In this document: positions 1 through 5,809 of the stretch, one piece after another | How positions within the stretch are numbered: position 1 is the first letter of the stretch | How the letters are laid out: each line of letters begins with the position of its first letter | NCBI GenBank assembly: GCA_014061035.1 | Contig: JACGMN010000139.1 | Location: forward strand, 1 to 7,618 | DNA: 7,618 nt | Source: Candidatus Methanophagales archaeon | GTDB taxonomy: Archaea > Halobacteriota > Syntropharchaeia > Alkanophagales > Methanospirareceae | Direction of reading: 5' to 3' | Notes under the pieces: generated by a model | What the model was told of the DNA's origin: nothing | What the model saw: only the letters and a program-made list of their open reading frames with translations | Database searches by the model: none | Made by a program: the position numbers and the translations under genes

Positions 1-1
1 C

Positions 2-208
2 GCTATCAAAGAGATAGCAACTGATATAGAGATACTGGCAGATTATTTTGACTTGCCTGCTGAAGGAGATAAACCGCATAAGATGATGGCTTCGATGGTC
101 AATTCCTACATCCTTCTGACGAGGGAAGGTCTTCTGAACGATACTCTACACGAGAACACTTCTCAGCTCGTAAAGAAGATGGGAGAGATAAGAGGTAGTT
201 TAGGATAA
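2..208 (+). CDS. 3' fragment of an unrecognised protein (last 68 residues)
   Basis: An open frame runs from base 2 to a TAA at 206-208; its 5' part lies outside the window. The visible 68 residues are soluble and look helical, with acidic and basic residues mixed, a central stretch reading MMASMVNSYILLTREGLL, and a C-terminus ending in GEIRGSLG. I see no metal site, nucleotide-binding loop or membrane segment, and I do not recognise the family. The gene converges with proC: the two stop codons are 18 bases apart, and the inverted repeat at 220-281 begins 11 bases after this stop, so it may help form the 3' end of this transcript. Coding status rests on the uninterrupted frame and archaeal-looking composition only. 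Confidence 0.6.
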   Translation, partial: AIKEIATDIEILADYFDLPAEGDKPHKMMASMVNSYILLTREGLLNDTLHENTSQLVKKMGEIRGSLG

Positions 209-219
209 ACCTTTTCTTG

Positions 220-281
220 TAACTACTTAGGTTGCCAGGTTCACGGTTCTGGGTTCACGGAACTTTGAACCTGAGTAGTTA
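220..281. repeat. 62-bp inverted-repeat element overlapping the 3' end of proC
   Basis: Bases 220-233 (TAACTACTTAGGTT) pair with 268-281 (AACCTGAGTAGTTA) over 14 positions; the only imperfect pair, 228 with 273, is a T/G wobble in the + strand RNA. Inside the loop the 9-mer GGTTCACGG occurs twice (238-246 and 252-260), and AGGTTC at 237-242 can pair alternatively with GAACCT at 267-272. The element starts between the two convergent stop codons, contains the proC stop (227-229), and encodes ProC residues 292-308. It could be a small palindromic mobile or dispersed repeat, or a bidirectional 3'-end hairpin. I see no clear target-site duplication flanking it. Confidence 0.7.
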
Positions 282-1153
282 GATACTGCTCTTGCACGCT
301 TTGTCGCCGCAATTACCGCATCCATCATCGCAGCCTTGACACCGCTTGACTCCATAGCATAAAGCCCTCGTATTGTCGTCCCCCCAGGGGATGCAGTCAT
401 CTCTTTTATCGAAGATGGTTTATCACCGGCAAGAATCATCTTCGCAGCGCTGAGTGCTGTCCTGGCAGATATCTCGAGCGATAGGGCGCCCGGCAAACCC
501 TCATGCAGCCCCGCATCAGCCATTGCTTCTATAATCACCGCGAAGAACGCGATACCGCTACCACTCAATCCAGTAATAACGTCTATATCACCCTCTTTTA
601 CATTATAAACCGTGCCGATAGAACCGAAAATCTCCTTCGCTACTGATTCATCCTCCTCTTCAGCATATTTGCCTGTACACAGCGCCGTTACCGATTCGCC
701 TACATGCGCCCCTATATTAGGCATCACACGAATCACCCTTTTTCCTTCGCCGAGATAGCTCTCGATCATCGACGTTGGCACGCCAGCCGCCACCGATACG
801 AGTATCTTCGCTCCGGTTATTAGCGGTGCGATCTCTTTCACTACGCCTTGCAGATCGTTTGGCTTAACAGCTAGAATTATTACGTCTGATTTCTCTGCTA
901 CCTCACCGTTACTATCGCATACGCAGACCGCAGCTACTCGTGATTCGCGTCCTCCGGCACCCTCAAAGTATTTGAGTTCATCTCTCTTTCTTTTTATGTC
1001 TGTGTCACTCACAAAGATCTCTTCGTTCAGCCAGCAGCACCTACCCCTGCCATTATCATCTGCGAAAAGCAACCCGCGAAGGATGGATGCCCCTATCTTG
1101 CCTATGCCGATGATGCCTATTTTCTTCCTCTTTACAGCGGCGCTCTCGTTCAT
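227..1153 (-). CDS. proC: Pyrroline-5-carboxylate reductase (proline biosynthesis)
   Basis: This cytosolic enzyme reduces 1-pyrroline-5-carboxylate to L-proline with NAD(P)H, the last step of proline synthesis. The N-terminal Rossmann domain shows GIGKIG (residues 16-21) and AVKP (95-98); MPN at 144-146 follows. The helical dimerisation domain carries GLSGSG (195-200) and the family signature around SPGGTT (255-260), which includes the substrate-binding Ser/Thr. At 308 residues it is longer than the usual 260-280. The excess lies in loops near residues 31-45 and 63-76 and in a C-terminal tail of 17 residues (292-308) that is encoded by the inverted repeat at 220-281. The ATG at 1153 follows the LSm stop by one base, with GAAGGA a few bases upstream inside the LSm end, so translation is probably coupled. 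Family assignment is secure; the tail looks acquired. Confidence 0.95.
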   Translation of the reverse strand: MNESAAVKRKKIGIIGIGKIGASILRGLLFADDNGRGRCCWLNEEIFVSDTDIKRKRDELKYFEGAGGRESRVAAVCVCDSNGEVAEKSDVIILAVKPNDLQGVVKEIAPLITGAKILVSVAAGVPTSMIESYLGEGKRVIRVMPNIGAHVGESVTALCTGKYAEEEDESVAKEIFGSIGTVYNVKEGDIDVITGLSGSGIAFFAVIIEAMADAGLHEGLPGALSLEISARTALSAAKMILAGDKPSSIKEMTASPGGTTIRGLYAMESSGVKAAMMDAVIAATKRARAVSNYSGSKFREPRTVNLAT

Positions 1154-1154
1154 T

Positions 1155-1379
1155 TCATTCCTTCAGTGAATTTATAAGTACAACATTGTTGCCGCGAAGT
1201 ATTACAGAGCCAAGCGATCTCCTCTTTTCGCCTTCCAATATCTCGTTTGCATCACCCAGATGCAGATTCAAATAGTCGTCTACCGATCTCAGCATGCCTT
1301 CCAGCACGAACCGTTCCCCTTTCATCTCTACGTGTATCACTCTACCGACCAGACTTTGTATTTTTTTGCTTGGAAACAT
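1155..1379 (-). CDS. Archaeal Sm-like RNA-binding protein (LSm/SmAP)
   Basis: At 74 residues this is the standard size for an archaeal SmAP, a protein that forms a ring (usually heptameric) binding U-rich single-stranded RNA. The Sm1 motif covers about residues 13-45, with GMLRSVDDYLNLHL in which D34 and N38 sit at the usual RNA-binding positions. The Sm2 motif is VILRGNNVVLI, with R62-G63 as the second half of the uridine pocket. The start is the ATG at 1379, preceded 11 bases upstream by GAGGTGA, a strong Shine-Dalgarno match. The gene is first of a two-gene minus-strand unit with proC, an unusual partner. In other archaea LSm genes often sit beside rpl37e; no such gene is visible here. Confidence 0.93.
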   Translation of the reverse strand: MFPSKKIQSLVGRVIHVEMKGERFVLEGMLRSVDDYLNLHLGDANEILEGEKRRSLGSVILRGNNVVLINSLKE

Positions 1380-1390
1380 AGTATATTATA

Positions 1391-1397
1391 TCACCTC
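1391..1397 (-). promoter_or_regulatory. Shine-Dalgarno site of the LSm gene
   Basis: On the minus strand the sequence reads GAGGTGAT, a close match to the complement of the 16S rRNA 3' end, 11 bases before the ATG. It fixes the start and implies a leadered mRNA. Confidence 0.7.
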
Positions 1398-1443
1398 GTT
1401 ATATTTACCCGCTTCTTCTCTCTTCTATTTTACTTCCTTATCC

Positions 1444-1463
1444 TATTTAAAATAAAATATACA
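1444..1463. promoter_or_regulatory. AT-rich divergent promoter between LSm and carS
   Basis: The 106 bp between the divergent genes hold a dense A/T block around TATTTAAAATAAAATATA. On the + strand a TATA-like element near 1446-1454 lies about 36 bases before the carS start, which would put the transcription start just ahead of the carS ribosome site. On the minus strand the same block could drive LSm with a leader of about 45-50 bases. A second minus-strand TATA-like stretch (1407-1400) would give a nearly leaderless LSm mRNA, which fits poorly with its strong Shine-Dalgarno site. A pyrimidine-rich tract (1412-1445, + strand) lies beside the block. The exact boxes are inferred. Confidence 0.45.
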
Positions 1464-1474
1464 AATACGAATAC

Positions 1475-1479
1475 GGAGA
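1475..1479 (+). promoter_or_regulatory. Ribosome binding site supporting the TTG start of carS
   Basis: GGAGA lies six bases before TTG at 1486. No ATG or GTG in frame gives the complete first membrane helix, so this site decides the start. Confidence 0.6.
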
Positions 1480-1485
1480 AATATA

Positions 1486-2052
1486 TTGAACCCTGTTATA
1501 ATTATAATAATAGATACCATCATTCTTGCACTATGGCTGATGTTACCAGCATACATAACGAATATGAGTGCGGTCTTCTTTAGCGGTAAAACACCTATAG
1601 ATCGCGGTATTTATTATGGGAAGAACAGATTGCTGGGTGATGGTAAGACGTTTGAAGGTCTCGTAAAGGGTATCGCGTGCGGATTCATATCCGGCATCTT
1701 TCTGCATCTATTTGTAGCGGAATATTTAAATCTGCATCCTTTTGGATATTCTACTTCCTTATCCTTCTTAGTGACGTTAATTTGCCTAACTGCAGGTGCA
1801 ATGCTTGGAGACCTGTTTGGTAGTCTCATAAAAAGGAGAGCTGGGCTAAAACCGGGTGCGTCTCTCCCTATAGTTGATCAATTAGACTTCGTGGCTGGTG
1901 CCTGGCTACTTTTGTTCCTGTTCGCGAGAGAATGGTTTATCGAGTTTTTCTCATTAGAGATAATCATTACGGTTATTGTCATTACGCCGCCGTTGCATCT
2001 GCTTACAAGTTACATCGGGTTTAAAATAGGGAAGAAGGCGGTCCCGTGGTGA
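1486..2052 (+). CDS. carS: CDP-archaeol synthase (CTP:2,3-di-O-geranylgeranyl-glycerol-phosphate cytidylyltransferase)
   Basis: This integral membrane enzyme transfers CMP from CTP to the unsaturated archaetidic acid, giving the CDP-activated precursor of archaeal polar lipids. The 188 residues match the DUF46/CarS family in size and layout. A first hydrophobic helix (about 3-21) leads into LPAYITNMSAVFF and PIDRG (37-41), then LGDGKTFEG (50-58), the conserved glycine/acid/lysine cytoplasmic motif. Further helices lie near 58-80, 92-112, 135-152 and 156-176. MLGDLFGSLIKRRAGLKPG (106-124) and DQLDF (131-135) are the second conserved block, with acidic residues typical of CDP-alcohol metal/nucleotide sites. 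Five membrane segments agree with the known CarS fold. The start is TTG, backed by GGAGA. It is divergent from LSm-proC and 67 bp from the next gene. Confidence 0.93.
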   Translation: MNPVIIIIIDTIILALWLMLPAYITNMSAVFFSGKTPIDRGIYYGKNRLLGDGKTFEGLVKGIACGFISGIFLHLFVAEYLNLHPFGYSTSLSFLVTLICLTAGAMLGDLFGSLIKRRAGLKPGASLPIVDQLDFVAGAWLLLFLFAREWFIEFFSLEIIITVIVITPPLHLLTSYIGFKIGKKAVPW

Positions 2053-2088
2053 TAGATAGTGATGGAGATCGCTGGCAGATACGAAGAA

Positions 2089-2096
2089 ATTAAAAT
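2089..2096 (+). promoter_or_regulatory. TATA-like box ahead of the activase gene
   Basis: ATTAAAAT is preceded by a purine-rich stretch (GAAGAA) resembling a BRE and is centred about 27 bases before the ATG at 2120. No Shine-Dalgarno sequence precedes that ATG, so a leaderless transcript starting at or near 2120 is plausible. This is inferred from spacing only. Confidence 0.4.
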
Positions 2097-2119
2097 CACG
2101 GTATGCACTCTTTAAAATT

Positions 2120-3409
2120 ATGTGTAATGCGGAGAAGGCGGAAGAAGGAAAGGATAAAGAAAGAATAAGAATAGCGCAGGTCTCTTGCGGCACAGTCTAT
2201 GGAAACGTGCAGCACGAGATAGAGAAAGCTGCGAGAGAGGTGGGTGCCGAGATATTTCTGCCTGAAGTTGACCTGGAATATGTAAGAGAGAAGGCGTACG
2301 AATTTGGATATGAGATGAAGAACAGCATTGGGTTAAATGTAGCGCTGGCACGTGGATACGCGGTCGCGGAATCTATAACCGATGCAGATACAGATACAGA
2401 TGCAGAGATAGATGCCGTATTCGTTGCTGGCTGCTACAGATGCCCGCGAGGGGCGATTATCCGGACAGAAATCAGGAAAATTATACAGGCGCGGACAACA
2501 CTGCCTATTGTTATGTATCCTTTTTCAGAACGCACAAAGGCTGGTGAATTGTTGACAAGAATGGAAGCACTGGTCACGATAGTGAAAAGACGGTGGATAT
2601 TGGAGCGGCAGGTGCAAGAGGGGCTTACTGCAGGTATTGATTCTGGGTCAACGACTACAAAGGCGGTGATTATGCAGGATAACGAGGTCTTAGGAGCTAC
2701 ATGGTCACCAACGCGTGAGGTGGTAAAGACCGCTGATAAAGTCTTTTCAGATGTTCTTGAGATAGCGAGTGTGAAAAAGAACGAGATAGAAGCTCTCGGA
2801 ATCACTGGTTACGGTAGACACGCGTTAGGCGAGCGCTTCAAAGCGGATTTGGTGCAAGAAGAACTGACGGTAAACTCAAAGGCAGCTATGTATCTTGCGG
2901 GAATAAAGAAAGGAGAAGCAATGATAATTGACATCGGTGGTATGGACAACAAGATAATAACTGCTAACGATGGCATTCCTGACAATTTCACGATGGGTGG
3001 AATATGCGCAGGCGCATCAGGAAGATTTTTGGAGATGACAGCTCGTAGATTGGGTGTGGACGTGATCGAGATGGGTAAATTAGCTTTAGAAGGCGATCCG
3101 CAGAAAATAGCGACTGATAGCTATTGCATCGTTTTTGGTATTCAGGATCTTGTAGCAGCCTTATCAAGCGGAGCACGGAAGACGGATATTGCGGCTGCTG
3201 CCTGCCACTCGGTAGTGGAACAGGTGAAAGAGCAGTTGTTACAGGAGATTGATCTACGACAACCTGCAATAGAGGTTGGTGGTACTGCATTGATCGCAGG
3301 AGTGCCGGTAGCGATGAGCGATGAACTGGGATTCAATGTCATCGTGCCGCCGTACCCGCAGTATATCGGTGCCGTGGGAGGAGCACTGCTCTCTTCGTCA
3401 TTCAGGTAA
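2120..3409 (+). CDS. mmp15: Methanogenesis marker protein 15, BcrAD/BadFG-type ATP-dependent activase
   Basis: The C-terminal two thirds form an ASKHA ATPase of the 2-hydroxyacyl-CoA dehydratase activator type: phosphate-1 loop GIDSGSTTTK (172-181), phosphate-2 motif DIGGMDNK (271-278), GGICAGASGRFLEMTARRLG (293-312) and adenosine motif VGGTA (386-390). C296 and C336 (in SYCIVFGIQD) match the two cysteines that in such activators bind one [4Fe-4S] cluster across a dimer. An N-terminal domain of about 165 residues adds SCGT (C23) and CYRC (C105, C108), the arrangement I associate with methanogenesis marker 15. In the family, ATP hydrolysis drives low-potential electron transfer to a partner; the partner of marker 15 is not known to me. 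No dehydratase subunits are adjacent. The only possible start is the ATG at 2120, since a stop precedes it in frame and no later start occurs before the conserved region. Residues 88-99 come from a hexamer repeat. Confidence 0.9.
   Translation: MCNAEKAEEGKDKERIRIAQVSCGTVYGNVQHEIEKAAREVGAEIFLPEVDLEYVREKAYEFGYEMKNSIGLNVALARGYAVAESITDADTDTDAEIDAVFVAGCYRCPRGAIIRTEIRKIIQARTTLPIVMYPFSERTKAGELLTRMEALVTIVKRRWILERQVQEGLTAGIDSGSTTTKAVIMQDNEVLGATWSPTREVVKTADKVFSDVLEIASVKKNEIEALGITGYGRHALGERFKADLVQEELTVNSKAAMYLAGIKKGEAMIIDIGGMDNKIITANDGIPDNFTMGGICAGASGRFLEMTARRLGVDVIEMGKLALEGDPQKIATDSYCIVFGIQDLVAALSSGARKTDIAAAACHSVVEQVKEQLLQEIDLRQPAIEVGGTALIAGVPVAMSDELGFNVIVPPYPQYIGAVGGALLSSSFR
2381..2416 (+). repeat. 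Hexanucleotide repeat (GATRCA) inside the activase gene
   Basis: Six consecutive 6-bp units read GATGCA, GATACA, GATACA, GATGCA, GAGATA, GATGCC. The first four fit GATRCA exactly and the last two are decayed. They are in frame and encode an acidic D-A/T alternation (residues 88-99) in the N-terminal domain, just before the FVAGCYRC segment. Confidence 0.75.
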
Positions 3410-3435
3410 GCGATATTCTGTATGACTACTGGATA

Positions 3436-3445
3436 TTTATAAATA
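3436..3445 (+). promoter_or_regulatory. TATA box of the nfeD-TIM barrel-mutL unit
   Basis: TTTATAAATA is a good archaeal TATA match in the 68-bp gap after the activase stop. It would place the transcription start near 3465-3470, leaving a leader of about 10 bases. AAAGGT at 3462-3467 is the only Shine-Dalgarno-like sequence before the ATG at 3478. Confidence 0.5.
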
Positions 3446-3465
3446 ACGTAAATAATAACGTAAAG
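3442..3465 (+). repeat. 12-bp-period direct repeat downstream of the TATA box
   Basis: AATAACGTAAA occurs at 3442-3452 and again at 3454-3464, a perfect 11-mer repeated with a 12-bp period. It overlaps the downstream edge of the TATA box and covers the zone where transcription should begin. It could be a tandem operator read on about one helix face, or a simple slippage duplication. Confidence 0.65.
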
Positions 3466-3470
3466 GTATA

Positions 3471-3494
3471 TATTTATATGAATATTTATATGAA
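3471..3494 (+). repeat. Perfect 12-bp tandem duplication containing two ATG starts
   Basis: TATTTATATGAA at 3471-3482 is followed directly by an identical copy at 3483-3494. Each copy holds an ATG (3478 and 3490) in the same frame, so the NfeD gene has two equivalent start contexts 12 bases apart. Confidence 0.85.
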
Positions 3495-4896
3495 ATGGTT
3501 ACTTCCAAAGATGAACAAAATTAAGCTTCTTCGCGCCGGTAGGCGGAATCTTCTTTTGCTTTTCCTCATCAGCATCGTTATTGTGGGTGCGGGTATGGGT
3601 GCGGGAGCTGGTGCTCTGCTTACACTGAGCAGTGGAGCAGCTCAAGATGACGGGAGAATAATTTACGTAATAAAAATAACCGACATAATTACAGAAGGCA
3701 CGGCAGTGCACGTAATAGAAGGCTTACGCGAAGCAAATAAGAGAGATGCCGTAGCTATCTTGATTATAATCGATACTCCTGGTGGGATCATTGCTCCGAC
3801 ACTTGAAATAACAAAAGAAATACTGGGTTCTGAGATCCCGGTTATTACATATGTAGCACCAAAAGGTGCAATAGCGGCATCTGCTGGCTCTTTTATCCTT
3901 ATATCTGGTAACATCGCTGCAATGGCTCCCGGAACGACAACTGGTGCTGCAAAGCCGGTCGTGATAGGTCCGGAAGGGGCGACCGCGGCAGATGAGAAGA
4001 CTATAAGATTCTTCACCGGGCACATGGAGAGCATCGCTGACGTCCGCGATAGAAACGCGACACAAGCCAAACGCTTTGTTACACATAACGACGTGCTCGG
4101 TCCGAGTGCGGCATTAGAACACGGAATAATTGACCTTATTTCAGAGGATAAACACGAGCTTTTAATGACGGTTGATGGTATGAACGTGAGGATAAATGAG
4201 GTGAACGTAACGTTGGCGACAAAAGACGTACCATTATATATAATGGAAAGAACAACTCGTTCTATTCTGTTGGACATGCTGGGCAATCCTACAATAGCAA
4301 CAATTCTTTTAATGGTCGGTATATACGGGCTGATTTTTGGATTTATGTCTGGTGGAACTTATGTACCTGAGACGATCGGTGCAATATGCCTGATTTTAGC
4401 ACTCTTCGGGCTTGGACTTATCGATGTGAATATCTTTGGCATAATTTTGATAATCATCGCGGTTTTATTATTCATTGCAGAGCTAATTACACCAACCTTC
4501 GGGATACTTACTACTGGCGGTGTTATATGCTTGATAATAGGCGCTTTACTATTACCACAAGAGCCTCTTCTCTTTAGCCCAGTATGGCTTAAGAGCTTTT
4601 TAATAATAATAATCAGCATTGGAATAGCGTCCGCTGTCTTTTTCCTCTTTGCTATGGGGACAGTATTGAAGTCGAGAAAGCGAAGAGTGAAAATAGGTAT
4701 TGAATCGTTTATCGGAAAAGTAGGTAAGGCTGAGACCGAGATTGACGAAAAAGAGGGCAAAATAAAAATACGCGGTGAAATCTGGAATGCAATAACTCCT
4801 GAAGGAGAAGAGATAATAAATAAGGGCGAAACGGTAGAAATAATAGACTTTGAAGGGTTAACGTTGATCGTTAAACGGAAAGAGCGCGTCAAATGA
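3478..4896 (+). CDS. nfeD: NfeD-family membrane-bound serine protease (ClpP-type protease plus NfeD domains)
   Basis: The 472 residues have the long-form NfeD layout. A signal/anchor helix lies at about 24-37, followed by a Gly/Ala-rich stretch made by a hexamer repeat. A ClpP/SppA-like protease domain (about 60-250) contains IDTPGG (98-103), AIAASAGSFI with S135 as likely nucleophile, and MAPGTTTGAA. K174, 39 residues later, is the likely general base, by analogy with the Ser-Lys dyad of the Pyrococcus 1510-N protease, which is known to cleave a stomatin. Several membrane helices span about 270-395, and an OB-fold NfeD domain (about 405-470) ends the protein. The usual neighbour, a stomatin/slipin gene, is absent; instead a TIM-barrel gene overlaps by ATGA. 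The start at 3478 is favoured by AAAGGT 10 bases upstream, though the duplicated ATG at 3490 is also possible. Confidence 0.92.
   Translation: MNIYMKWLLPKMNKIKLLRAGRRNLLLLFLISIVIVGAGMGAGAGALLTLSSGAAQDDGRIIYVIKITDIITEGTAVHVIEGLREANKRDAVAILIIIDTPGGIIAPTLEITKEILGSEIPVITYVAPKGAIAASAGSFILISGNIAAMAPGTTTGAAKPVVIGPEGATAADEKTIRFFTGHMESIADVRDRNATQAKRFVTHNDVLGPSAALEHGIIDLISEDKHELLMTVDGMNVRINEVNVTLATKDVPLYIMERTTRSILLDMLGNPTIATILLMVGIYGLIFGFMSGGTYVPETIGAICLILALFGLGLIDVNIFGIILIIIAVLLFIAELITPTFGILTTGGVICLIIGALLLPQEPLLFSPVWLKSFLIIIISIGIASAVFFLFAMGTVLKSRKRRVKIGIESFIGKVGKAETEIDEKEGKIKIRGEIWNAITPEGEEIINKGETVEIIDFEGLTLIVKRKERVK
3586..3615 (+). repeat. Hexamer-like repeat (GGTGCG) in the NfeD N-terminus
   Basis: Five 6-bp units read GGTGCG, GGTATG, GGTGCG, GGAGCT, GGTGCT. 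They are in frame and encode the alternating Gly-Ala/Met stretch at residues 37-46, at the end of the signal/anchor helix. Divergence at third positions suggests an old repeat or selection for the peptide. Confidence 0.6.
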
Positions 4897-5804
4897 GTAC
4901 TGTCCCGTATCCCTATTTGCTATTCGCTATTGTCTATTCGTTATTCGCTATTCTACTCGGAGCGCCGGTATGGTATGGAAACAGGCCTTTCGATAAAGCG
5001 ATAGAAGAAGTTTACAAACTCGAATTAGACTTTGTAGAGTTCTCACTCGACTATCCCCTGCCCGAATCGATGGATGACCCGGAGCGAGAGTGGCTGAAGA
5101 GAGTGTTAGATGAGCATGATTTGAAGATCGGGTTCCACTCTCCACTGGATACAGCCGTGGCGCATCCGAGGGATGAGATTGCTGATGCGAGTAAGCAAAT
5201 TTTGAGACGCTGCATAGCATTTTCCGCTGAGTTCCTACCACGATCACTGTACTACAATTTTCATCTGCATCCTGGAGTTCCTACGTATAAGCTTGAGGAC
5301 GTAAGGAATCAGATAAATATAAAAAGTCTAAAAAGATGCGAAGAGATGACAAGAATGGCGGCGGAATCAGGTATAACGGCCTGTGTAGAGAATGATTTAG
5401 TTCCTTTTGAATGGTCAGACCTGATACCGGAAGCTCTTTCACTTTTATCGCCGAGGCTGTATTTCACCTTTGACGTCGGACATGCAATAATGGCAGAAGT
5501 GCCTAGGGGAGGAGAGAAGAAGAAAGAGGGTTTTTATCGCGAGTATCTTGAGCAGTGGATAGAGAAATGTGGGGATAAAATACTGGTCGTTCATCTGCAC
5601 GATTGCTCCTTCACCGAGAATGTGAAGCAAGACCATCTCGCCATAGGGGAAGGAGAGCTGGATTTTAACTATGTATTTGACCTTCTGAGATCAACCTCCT
5701 GTAAATATCTATTGATAGAGACATTCTGGAAGAATACGGAGAAGAAGAAGGTTGATTATGAAGAATTGAAAAGAAGTGTAGAGTTGTGCAGAAGTTATCT
5801 TTGA
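4893..5804 (+). CDS. TIM-barrel metalloenzyme, sugar phosphate isomerase/epimerase (endonuclease IV-like) family
   Basis: From about residue 23 this is an AP-endonuclease-2-type TIM barrel (PF01261-like): GAPVW (23-27) on strand 1, FHSPLD with H82, FHLHPG with H124/H126, ENDLVPF with E166, FDVGH with D194/H197, VHLHD with H234/D237, QDHLAIGEG with H248, and IETF with E276. These match most metal ligands of endonuclease IV (H69, H109, E145, D179, H182, H216, H231, E261). The QDH triplet, however, resembles isomerases more than the DxH of true endonuclease IV, so a sugar isomerase/epimerase role is the better guess; the substrate is unknown. Residues 8-22 are an extra hydrophobic segment encoded by a heptamer array, not family sequence. 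The ATG at 4893 overlaps the NfeD stop by four bases; the only later candidate start before GAPVW is a TTG at 4917. Confidence 0.85.
   Translation: MSTVPYPYLLFAIVYSLFAILLGAPVWYGNRPFDKAIEEVYKLELDFVEFSLDYPLPESMDDPEREWLKRVLDEHDLKIGFHSPLDTAVAHPRDEIADASKQILRRCIAFSAEFLPRSLYYNFHLHPGVPTYKLEDVRNQINIKSLKRCEEMTRMAAESGITACVENDLVPFEWSDLIPEALSLLSPRLYFTFDVGHAIMAEVPRGGEKKKEGFYREYLEQWIEKCGDKILVVHLHDCSFTENVKQDHLAIGEGELDFNYVFDLLRSTSCKYLLIETFWKNTEKKKVDYEELKRSVELCRSYL
4913..4954 (+). repeat. Six-copy heptamer array (CTATTCG) at the 5' end of the TIM-barrel gene
   Basis: Consecutive 7-mers read CTATTTG, CTATTCG, CTATTGT, CTATTCG, TTATTCG, CTATTCT: six copies with at most two differences each from CTATTCG. Because seven is not a multiple of three, the translated repeat is seven residues long per three units, visible as YLLFAIV then YSLFAIL. 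No stop codon occurs in any forward frame of the array. Confidence 0.9.
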
Positions 5805-5809
5805 ATGAT

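Noticed and set aside
211..220. T-rich stretch after the first gene as an archaeal terminator
   Set aside because: It is short and interrupted by C and G, so it cannot be told from background; the adjacent inverted repeat is the better candidate.
1412..1445. Pyrimidine-rich tract as a possible RNA site for SmAP autoregulation
   Set aside because: On the LSm mRNA strand this tract is purine-rich, the opposite of the U-rich RNA SmAP binds, and it probably lies before the carS transcription start.
1260..1583. Plus-strand open frame spanning the LSm gene and the divergent promoter
   Set aside because: It crosses an antisense gene and the promoter and then runs out of frame through carS; it has no domain signal.
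3663..4286. Long minus-strand open frame (207 codons) opposite nfeD
   Set aside because: It is antisense to the conserved protease domain, has no recognisable motifs, and its composition reflects the complement of the real gene.
4359..4892. Minus-strand open frame of 177 codons opposite the NfeD membrane and OB domains
   Set aside because: Shadow of the real gene; no start context or family resemblance.
5786..5809. GTG start for mutL at 5786, overlapping the TIM-barrel gene by 19 bases
   Set aside because: The eight extra residues do not resemble MutL N-termini, and the ATG at 5810 gives the canonical beginning just after the upstream stop.
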